A model generated the notes under the pieces. That model searched no databases. It saw only the letters and a list, made by a program, of their open reading frames with translations, and was not told the origin of the DNA. Of a DNA stretch of 64,000 nt, positions 58,081 to 64,000 are shown piece after piece. Position numbers and translations under genes: made by a program. Origin of the DNA: Arthrobacter sunyaminii (GTDB lineage: Bacteria; Actinomycetota; Actinomycetes; Actinomycetales; Micrococcaceae); the NCBI RefSeq assembly GCF_018866305.1, contig NZ_CP076456.1, positions 186,001 through 250,000 of the forward strand, written 5' to 3'. Positions within the stretch are counted from its first letter, which is position 1; every line of letters begins with the position of its first letter.

Positions 58081-59532
58081 TTAGTCCAGAAAATAGGAGC
58101 TGGTTTTGTTCTTGCTATCCAGTATCTCGTCAGTGGGGACACCTAGCGCTCGTGCAAGATCAATCGATCCACGGAGCGCAATCTGAAGATCAGGCGAGAA
58201 AGCCCGTTCCAGGACTGCCAGGTAGTTGGATAGACCCTGGTTCAATTCGTCGACGAGGCGGCCGTACTGTGCCGCCAGCTCTTCATCCAGAGCGCGTTGG
58301 TCCGCGAGGTAGCCCTTAATTAGGTCCGCCTCGGTCCTGGAGAGTGAAGCGGAAACACACTGGTACATGATGGTGCCAACGGTATTGCCGATCACGGCGC
58401 CGATGACAGGAACCGGGATTAGTGCTTGTCCCACGAAGGACGACAGGGCGGCTATGGCAGCTTCCAGGCAAACGACTTCGGCGTTCTCGAGGAATTCGAG
58501 CGCGCCAAGCTCGCCATTACGTAGCCTGTGCGCCTGCTCTGCAATGCCGAAAGTAGCGGTAACGATTGAGCTGGCCACTGCCGCCGATGTGGCGGTGAAG
58601 TTTGTCAACGAGTAAACGCTCACACCTCTGACTCCGCCTCTAGCCACTCCAAGTCCTGATTCGGTGAGGATCTCGGCCCAGTCTTGGGCGCTGAACTCTT
58701 GGAACTGTTTACCTGCCTTACGTTTGGCCATAACTGCCAGTAAAAAACTCGTACCGCCTTCTAGCGTCGCAGCAACCAGAGAAGCCTTCGCTCCCTCCTC
58801 CAGCTTTGGGCGGCTTCGCTGGTAAGCGCGGTCACGCAACGCTCGGTCAGTGGATCTCAGCGAGTCCTGTTCGGACTCCAGGGTCGACGCGTATGTCCCT
58901 CTTTGTACGTCGCGATAGTCCAGCTTCGAGGGTTCCAATGATTCGATTTGGATCGATCCCTCGTTGAAGAATTTATTAATTCGCTGCCAATCCTTGAAGG
59001 ACTCGCCCTTGCCACTGCGGGACACCAGCCTTCCCGCCTCCTCCGGGGACATGGAGTGCAGCCGTTGAACGGTCGTGAAATGATCTTGTGGGATCTGGTA
59101 CCGACCACCGTTTTTGACATAGTCCGGATACCTTTTGAGATGTTCTTCCACCGCCGCGAGTGAGAAACTCCCTCCTGACATGGAGAACTTCTGCTGGATA
59201 TCCACTCCGGCGCGCATGAGGTCCACTGGCCCGTTATCGTTCACCCAGGTATAGGTCGCCTTCTGGCCGCTTATCAGCTCTCTGGCGTTCCCTATTCCCA
59301 ATTCGGCTATCTCAGCGATGAACCCATGCATTCCCTTTTGCCCGCCTCGATTGGTTGAGACGACTTCGAGATCGATCTTCAAGAGAGCATTATTGATGCT
59401 GGAAATCGCGTCGCTGAGGTTATCTTTTTGCGTAGCGAGCAACTCTAATAGGGCGTCCACTCGAAGCTGGTTTAGATAGTTTATCCAAGCGGCGGTCGCT
59501 TGTTCCTGGGTAGTCTGGGCGAACTTGTTCAT
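58081..59532 (-). CDS. Unknown protein with Gly/Ala-rich hydrophobic segments (module gene B)
   Basis: A 483-aa protein of unknown family. Residues 1-60 are helical; residues ~60-160 hold a distinct block (QKGMHGFIAEIAELGIGNAR, WVNDNGPVDLMRAGVDIQQK, YPDYVKNGGRYQIPQDHF); residues ~200-245 are charged helix; residues ~250-400 contain three hydrophobic Gly/Ala/Val stretches (LVAATLEGGTSFLLAVMA; NFTATSAAVASSIVTATFGIA; LIPVPVIGAVIGNTVGTIMY); the tail is helical. No signal peptide or enzyme motif. It starts 1 nt after the stop of gene A, so the two are co-translated. GC is clearly lower than in the surroundings. Confidence 0.75.
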   Translation of the reverse strand: MNKFAQTTQEQATAAWINYLNQLRVDALLELLATQKDNLSDAISSINNALLKIDLEVVSTNRGGQKGMHGFIAEIAELGIGNARELISGQKATYTWVNDNGPVDLMRAGVDIQQKFSMSGGSFSLAAVEEHLKRYPDYVKNGGRYQIPQDHFTTVQRLHSMSPEEAGRLVSRSGKGESFKDWQRINKFFNEGSIQIESLEPSKLDYRDVQRGTYASTLESEQDSLRSTDRALRDRAYQRSRPKLEEGAKASLVAATLEGGTSFLLAVMAKRKAGKQFQEFSAQDWAEILTESGLGVARGGVRGVSVYSLTNFTATSAAVASSIVTATFGIAEQAHRLRNGELGALEFLENAEVVCLEAAIAALSSFVGQALIPVPVIGAVIGNTVGTIMYQCVSASLSRTEADLIKGYLADQRALDEELAAQYGRLVDELNQGLSNYLAVLERAFSPDLQIALRGSIDLARALGVPTDEILDSKNKTSSYFLD

Positions 59533-59533
59533 G

Positions 59534-60535
59534 TCACTCGTCCGTGGTCTCCGGGTCAATCCGCCGGCCCAGCAGCGCGGCACAGGCCTTCGTGTTGTTC
59601 ACCAATGTTGCGAGCCGCACATGATCCGCCTCATTTAGGGTGGCAAAATCAGCACGGTAAAATGTCAGACACTCTGCATATAGCGAGACCAAGCGGTTAC
59701 GCAACGAAGAAGTCTCCTCTAACAAGGTTGCGATCTGAACATCGCTTTGTTTAGTTAGAGCGATGTTCTGCTTTATCGCAGTTAATGCTAGGTCTTTCGC
59801 AGCTCTATTCTCGAACTTTTTCTTCGAGAAGAGTACGACGGTTGTCAGCAGAGTGGCACCGGCGATCGTCCAGCCAACCGGACCGGCCAGGGCGAGCAGC
59901 GCACTCCCAGAGGCGGAACCAGCGCCGCCCGCGGTGAGAGCGCCTCCGCCAAGCCAAGCCAGCGCGGCATTGGTGGCGGCCGCGCCGGAAAGGGTGGAAA
60001 TGGCAGTGCCCGTTGACGCGGTCCCAAACGTGGTCGCTGCCCACATTGCGGCGGTGGGGGCCACGCTGGCAATGGCGGCGCCCGCGGTGAAACCCGCCCC
60101 TGCTCCGACTGCCGATCGCCGTGCTGCCTCCAAGTCCTTTCGAGCAAACTCCTCGGCTTGCAGGAACTCCTTCTTGCGGAGCAGGATCTCGTCGAAATCG
60201 GCACGGAATGACTTCGGTGTGTTGGCGATACTGTTCACCAACATCTCGACAAGGGTGATCAGGTCGGCAGATCGTTCACGTTGCCGCATGAGCGACATGC
60301 CCTTGTCGCTCATCGCGGTGAACACGCCGTTGTATTCCGCCACAGCTTCGTCATATGAGTCGGGGGCTCTGGTGTTGAGTTCCTCGATCTTCTTTTTTGT
60401 CTGGCTGGTCTGGTCAACCAGGTGTGTCGACAAGACTCGACTGGTTTGGCGGACGCTCTCGGTGATCCTTCCGAGTCCGTCGAAGGCCTTGCCTTTGTCG
60501 TGTTTACCTTTGCCAGCATTGAGAGGTCCATCCAT
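59534..60535 (-). CDS. Unknown protein with glycine-zipper-like hydrophobic domain (module gene A)
   Basis: A 333-aa protein. Residues 20-140 are predicted helical and charged with coiled-coil character (SQTKKKIEELNTRAPDSYDE; LRKKEFLQAEEFARKDLEAA). Residues ~143-236 are a long Gly/Ala/Ser/Thr-rich hydrophobic region (GAGAGFTAGAAIASVAPTAA; FGTASTGTAISTLSGAAATN; ALAWLGGGALTAGGAG) that could insert in a membrane. The C-terminal ~90 residues are helical. The ATG at 60535 has GGAG upstream; a GTG at 60547 is also open. The upstream region carries clustered CTAGA sequences, including the palindrome GTTCTAGAAC at 60586-60595. Function unknown. Confidence 0.75.
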   Translation of the reverse strand: MDGPLNAGKGKHDKGKAFDGLGRITESVRQTSRVLSTHLVDQTSQTKKKIEELNTRAPDSYDEAVAEYNGVFTAMSDKGMSLMRQRERSADLITLVEMLVNSIANTPKSFRADFDEILLRKKEFLQAEEFARKDLEAARRSAVGAGAGFTAGAAIASVAPTAAMWAATTFGTASTGTAISTLSGAAATNAALAWLGGGALTAGGAGSASGSALLALAGPVGWTIAGATLLTTVVLFSKKKFENRAAKDLALTAIKQNIALTKQSDVQIATLLEETSSLRNRLVSLYAECLTFYRADFATLNEADHVRLATLVNNTKACAALLGRRIDPETTDE

Positions 60536-60767
60536 TGTGATCTCCACCCTTGGGTTCCTCCCGGTTACATCTAGACCGGCTTTGTGTTCTAGAACTCTAG
60601 TCGACCCACTGACGCTGATGTTGGAAGACTTCCGTCAAAGATGGCAGTGCCCACGGCTGGCACGGGATCCTGGTCGAAACGTCCCTAAGGACGGTGTTGC
60701 CGTGCACCCCCGGAACCATATCTGACAGGATGTTTTGCTTAAGACCCTCTCGCAGCGGCGACGCCCC

Positions 60768-61403
60768 CTACGGAGCAGATGCCTCAGCCCCGTCCACCCC
60801 CGCATCGCGTGCTGCTGCCACGGCCTGCGCCCGGGTGGTGACACCGAGCTTAGGGAAGATGCCCGAGACCACGTTGCGCACCGTTTTGACCGAGAGCACG
60901 AGCACATCAGCAATATGTTCGTTGGTGCGGCCCCGGCTCATCAGGCCCAGCACATCCCGCTCGCGCGGTGTGAGCTGCGGGAACGGCTCCGGCGGGCGCA
61001 GTCCTGCACGCAGGCCCTGGGCAACCTCCGGCGCGATCGTCATACCGCCGGATTCCACGGCGTCCAATGCGGCCTGGATTTCCGCATGGCCGGCGCCTTT
61101 GAGCAGGTAACCGCTCGCTCCTGCCCGCAGCGCCGCAAGCATGGTTGCCGGTTCGTCCACCATTGTCAGTGCCAGAACCCGGACTAACGGATGCTCAGCC
61201 ACGATGCGCCTCGTGGCTTCCACGCCGCCCATGCCCGGCATCGACAGGTCCATGACCACAATGTCGGGTTCGCAGGCCGCCACCAGCATCACCGCCTCCT
61301 CTCCGCTCGCCGCTTCGGCAACTACCTCGACTCCGAGCTCATCGAAGAGGGCCCGCAACCCGTCCCGGTAGACCGGATGGTCGTCACACAGCAGGACTCT
61401 CAT
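60768..61403 (-). CDS. NarL/LuxR-family response regulator
   Basis: A 211-aa two-component regulator. Receiver domain: acidic pair in VLLCDDHPVYRDGL, phospho-acceptor Asp52 in VVMDLSMPGMGG, and conserved Lys in GYLLKGAG. The C-terminal LuxR helix-turn-helix is LTPRERDVLGLMSRGRTNEH followed by VLSVKTVRNVVSGI. It is paired with the histidine kinase 13 bp upstream. Target genes cannot be read from sequence; the adjacent membrane gene is a candidate. Confidence 0.93.
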   Translation of the reverse strand: MRVLLCDDHPVYRDGLRALFDELGVEVVAEAASGEEAVMLVAACEPDIVVMDLSMPGMGGVEATRRIVAEHPLVRVLALTMVDEPATMLAALRAGASGYLLKGAGHAEIQAALDAVESGGMTIAPEVAQGLRAGLRPPEPFPQLTPRERDVLGLMSRGRTNEHIADVLVLSVKTVRNVVSGIFPKLGVTTRAQAVAAARDAGVDGAEASAP

Positions 61404-61416
61404 ACGCGTGCCAATC

Positions 61417-63090
61417 TCAATCCGGAACAGGGATCCGGGCGCGGACGGCGGTGCCCGCGCTGCTGCTGGTGATGGACAGTTCTCCGTTCAGCTCAGCGAC
61501 GCGCTGGTGCATCGAGGCGAGCCCGACGCCGGCGCTGGGCTGGGTGGGATCGAACCCGGTACCGTCGTCGACGACGTCCAGATGCAAGGCGTCCCGGTCC
61601 ACCGTCAATCGGATATCCACGGCGGAGGCGCCGGCATGCCGTACCGCGTTGCCCGCCGCCTCCGCTGCAAGACGATAGACCGCCACCTCGACCGCTGCCG
61701 GCAGAGATGCCGCCGCCATCGCCGTCACCCTCACGCTGGTTAGTCCCGAGAGCCGGAAAGCGAGTTCGTTGAGGGCACCTGCCAGCCCGAGGGTGTCGAC
61801 GGCGACAGGGTGCAGGTCGCGGGAGATCCGGCGAAGAGCGGTGACGGCTTCGCTGCCGGCGGTGCGTGCCTTGTCCAGGGACTCGCGGGCGTGCTCCGGT
61901 GAACGGTCCAGGGCCAGGCCGGCGACGTCTGTCTGGGCGATCACCGCAGCGAGCAGGGGTCCTACCTCATCGTGCAGATCACGGCGCACGCGCCGTCGTT
62001 CCTCCTCCCGGGCCACCGCCAGCTCGGCGCGGGAACGCCGGACGTCCGCCGCGAGCCTGGCCGAGCTGAGCACCGCGGCGATCGACGGTGAAACCGCGTC
62101 TATTTCTTCAGCGGCGTCTCCGGCCAGCTTCGGCGTGAAGAGGAACCCCTCTAGCCGGCCCAGATGAAGGAGCGTCACCCGGTGGTGGCCCGGATCGCCG
62201 ACGGAGGCCACGACGTTTTCGCCGACCTTGATGGCGAGGCCCGAGACGCCAAGGTCGCGGGCGACTTCAGCGAGCGTCGTGTTCAGGGCGCTCGACGGAT
62301 CGGCGGCGCCGTCGAGCTGGGGGCCCACCGAGCGGAGGGTGCGCGAGCCCGTGCCGATCGTGGTCAGGGACAGCGCGATCGGCAGGAGGGGGAGGGTTAG
62401 TACCTGAATCAGGGGCGACCATTCATTCGCGGCTGCTCCCACTGCGATTCCTGCCAGGCCCGCGATGGCTGCGATCAGTACCGGCAACGCCTGCCGGCGT
62501 CGGGCGGGACTCGTCAGCTGCAGCGCCAGGAACGCTGCCGCGGCGAAGGCGGTGCATGCGGTGAGCAGGACGCCTGTCAGGGACAGGGCAGGAGAAAAAG
62601 GAAGCTCGAGGGGGTTGGGATACTCGACGCCTTCCTCCACTGTGACCGTTGGCAGTGTTGCGAATCCGAGTGCCATCACCGCGGTGCTGAGGACGGCGGC
62701 AAGCTTAAGCCGGGAGGAACTCCGCCAGCGCGCAGCCCTCAGCACGCCCAGCGTGTAGGACAAACCGACGGCGCTGCCCCAGGCCCAGGTGCATATCCAA
62801 CCCGCGGTGACGGACAGGGGCGAGCCCGCCACCGCCAAACCACCCGTCGCGGCCGCCACACTCCAAGCTGCCGCGATGGTCAGGACAGCCCCGGCCGGGC
62901 GGCCGCGGACCGTCCAGATGGCCGCAAGCACCGTCCATGACAGAGCCGCCACCGTGTCCTGCACCAGGTTTGACGTGAGTGCCCGCTCAGGACCCACGAC
63001 GACGACTGCTCCGGCTGCGCCCACGGTCAAAAGGATGCAGACCGTGGGCCCTGTCAGGGCGCGAAGGCGGCGGGCGGTTGGCTGGTTCAT
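61417..63090 (-). CDS. NarL-type sensor histidine kinase
   Basis: A 557-aa membrane kinase. The N-terminal half has about eight hydrophobic segments with no large extracellular loop, then a GAF-like region, and a HisKA_3 dimerisation domain with the phospho-His in EERRRVRRDLHDEVGPLLAA. The HATPase part is AAEAAGNAVRHAGASAVDI and VVDDGTGFDPTQ. The signal is unknown; the membrane-embedded sensor suggests a membrane or redox cue. Confidence 0.92.
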   Translation of the reverse strand: MNQPTARRLRALTGPTVCILLTVGAAGAVVVVGPERALTSNLVQDTVAALSWTVLAAIWTVRGRPAGAVLTIAAAWSVAAATGGLAVAGSPLSVTAGWICTWAWGSAVGLSYTLGVLRAARWRSSSRLKLAAVLSTAVMALGFATLPTVTVEEGVEYPNPLELPFSPALSLTGVLLTACTAFAAAAFLALQLTSPARRRQALPVLIAAIAGLAGIAVGAAANEWSPLIQVLTLPLLPIALSLTTIGTGSRTLRSVGPQLDGAADPSSALNTTLAEVARDLGVSGLAIKVGENVVASVGDPGHHRVTLLHLGRLEGFLFTPKLAGDAAEEIDAVSPSIAAVLSSARLAADVRRSRAELAVAREEERRRVRRDLHDEVGPLLAAVIAQTDVAGLALDRSPEHARESLDKARTAGSEAVTALRRISRDLHPVAVDTLGLAGALNELAFRLSGLTSVRVTAMAAASLPAAVEVAVYRLAAEAAGNAVRHAGASAVDIRLTVDRDALHLDVVDDGTGFDPTQPSAGVGLASMHQRVAELNGELSITSSSAGTAVRARIPVPD

Positions 63091-63113
63091 AACGCCTCGT
63101 TGGGGACGTTCGT

Positions 63114-63755
63114 TTAGGCATCAGTGTGAACGCTTGCCGGTTGCGGAGCAAGGGAAAACACTTTGTAGACCGCAAGCGCGATCAGGGCGGCGACGAGTGG
63201 TATCTGGGTGAGTGCGACGACGGGACCTTGGCCGGCGGTGAGGAACCCTAGAACAACTCCGGCGAGCAACAGCAGGGGCATCCACCGGGGAGCTGACTTG
63301 GCGATCAGCAGGCCGATGCCCATGACGCTGAGTCCGATGCCGAACAGCGGAACCGACCAGTACGAGACCGCCAAACCCGCCGGGCCGTCTTCCAGGTGCA
63401 GGAGGGTTTGCATGGAGGCCCCGTGGTCGAGCCCCGGGGCCGTTGCTCCCCAGGCGGCGTAGCCCTGGACCGCCTGGCTGACGGCGTTGAAGAAGGTGCC
63501 CACAGCGGCGATGGCCGCGCCCGCGCGCGTGACAGTTCCGCCCAGTCCGGCCACCAGCCAGAACAGGGGAAGCAGCAGGTAGGCGCCGGCGGTCGTGAGG
63601 AGGCGGGAGAGGATGAGCTGATCGCGGTATTCCAGCATCAGGGGAAAGGCCGTGGCAGGGTCACGGCCCAGATTCGGCAGGAGCGCCTGACCGGTAACAA
63701 AGAGGATTGGAGCGGCGAGGGCCGCGGCGAGCAGAAGGATACGTGTTGGTGTCAT
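63114..63755 (-). CDS. Multi-pass membrane protein of unknown function
   Basis: A 213-aa protein with about six hydrophobic segments (ILLLAAALAAPILFVTGQAL; LLTTAGAYLLLPLFWLVAGL; SYWSVPLFGIGLSVMGIGLL; LLLLAGVVLGFLTAG), similar in layout to DUF4386-type proteins. It precedes the histidine kinase by 23 bp on the same strand, so it is probably the first gene of the two-component operon and could modulate sensing. The start at 63755 begins the first helix; a longer start at 63815 adds a charged leader. Confidence 0.7.
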   Translation of the reverse strand: MTPTRILLLAAALAAPILFVTGQALLPNLGRDPATAFPLMLEYRDQLILSRLLTTAGAYLLLPLFWLVAGLGGTVTRAGAAIAAVGTFFNAVSQAVQGYAAWGATAPGLDHGASMQTLLHLEDGPAGLAVSYWSVPLFGIGLSVMGIGLLIAKSAPRWMPLLLLAGVVLGFLTAGQGPVVALTQIPLVAALIALAVYKVFSLAPQPASVHTDA

Positions 63756-63827
63756 GTGCTGATGCTGGCCCGGGCCGTTCCCGGGCGGACAGAGGCGCAG
63801 GTCCCGGTTTGTCACCGTGCTTCGATA

Positions 63828-63992
63828 TCACTGTCCGTGCGCCGGTTTCCGCACCAGGGGCAGGATGCAGCATGACGGGTTCCTAGCATGAAGTTCCGTC
63901 ACCGCCTTGTCGATGAAAGCGGTGTCAGCGGGGTTGCTGCCGCCGCCGGCGAAATGCCCCCAGATGCCGGGAAGGACGCGCACTTCGGCCCG
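63828..63992 (-). pseudogene. C-terminal remnant of an alpha/beta hydrolase at the window edge
   Basis: In one minus-strand frame the sequence reads AEVRVLPGIWGHFAGGGSNP then ADTAFIDKAVTELHARNP and a stop at 63828. The WGHFAGGG-NP-DTAFID pattern is the catalytic-His end of homoserine-acetyltransferase-like alpha/beta hydrolases. An in-frame stop (63993-63995) lies just upstream, so it is either a decayed remnant or an intact gene broken by a frameshift beyond what the window shows. Confidence 0.55.
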
Positions 63993-64000
63993 TCATTTAG

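Overview
The window is a chromosomal piece of a high-GC Gram-positive bacterium of the Micrococcaceae, most likely Arthrobacter or a close relative. The evidence is the 16S sequence type, a 16S-23S-5S operon with no tRNA in the spacer, the dnaX-recR-lysC neighbourhood, actinobacterial families (DUF1206, DUF1990, DUF2804, an SSI-like lipoprotein) and frequent GTG starts. Most genes look like core chromosome; 54.1-60.6 kb looks accessory.

Layout. 0-9.3 kb: an excalibur surface protein, purA, a translationally coupled AAA+ ATPase / TPR-membrane protein pair, a DUF2804 protein, a nitrilase-family hydrolase, and a sigma factor with a putative membrane anti-sigma partner behind a strong leader hairpin. 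9.3-18.5 kb: a sulfur/methionine block with metY, a sulfonate-type ABC transporter translationally coupled to an acetyl-CoA-synthetase-like ligase, and a divergent FMN monooxygenase. The divergent intergenic region carries two SAM riboswitches of different classes: SAM-I (S-box) on the minus strand facing the transporter and SAM-IV on the plus strand facing the monooxygenase. 18.6-22.1 kb: small enzymes and DUF proteins, including an alpha/beta-hydrolase-fold protein that lacks its catalytic residues. 22.2-25.6 kb: purSQL. 25.7-28 kb: a probable cystine ABC transporter, which fits the sulfur theme.

28-38.6 kb: a zinc-ribbon protein, a DUF4442 protein, an SSI-like lipoprotein, an overlapping SRPBCC / glycosylase-like pair, an OhrR-like regulator with a perfect 22-bp palindrome and a divergent small gene, lysC, recR, dnaX, the SRP RNA gene and a GNAT acetyltransferase. 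38.7-45 kb: a complete rrn operon with promoter candidate, boxA-like leader and visible processing stems. 45-48.5 kb: a TMEM175-like channel, tRNA-Ser(GGA), a DsbA-like lipoprotein, a GNAT and an MpaB/DUF2236 protein.

48.6-54.1 kb: a jetA-jetB-jetC operon (Wadjet / MksFEB-type SMC complex) with no jetD nuclease gene in the window. 54.1-60.6 kb: 670 bp of strand-skewed sequence without a gene, a small membrane protein, a heavily frameshifted SCO1664-family pseudogene, a poxB-like pyruvate oxidase, and a two-gene module of unknown function encoding proteins with Gly/Ala-rich hydrophobic segments and lower GC. 60.7-64 kb: a NarL-type two-component system, a membrane protein, and the remnant or C-terminus of an alpha/beta hydrolase at the edge.

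The observations most worth following are the paired SAM riboswitches with an acyl-CoA ligase under SAM-I control, the jetD-less Jet operon, and the uncharacterised two-gene module at 58.1-60.5 kb.
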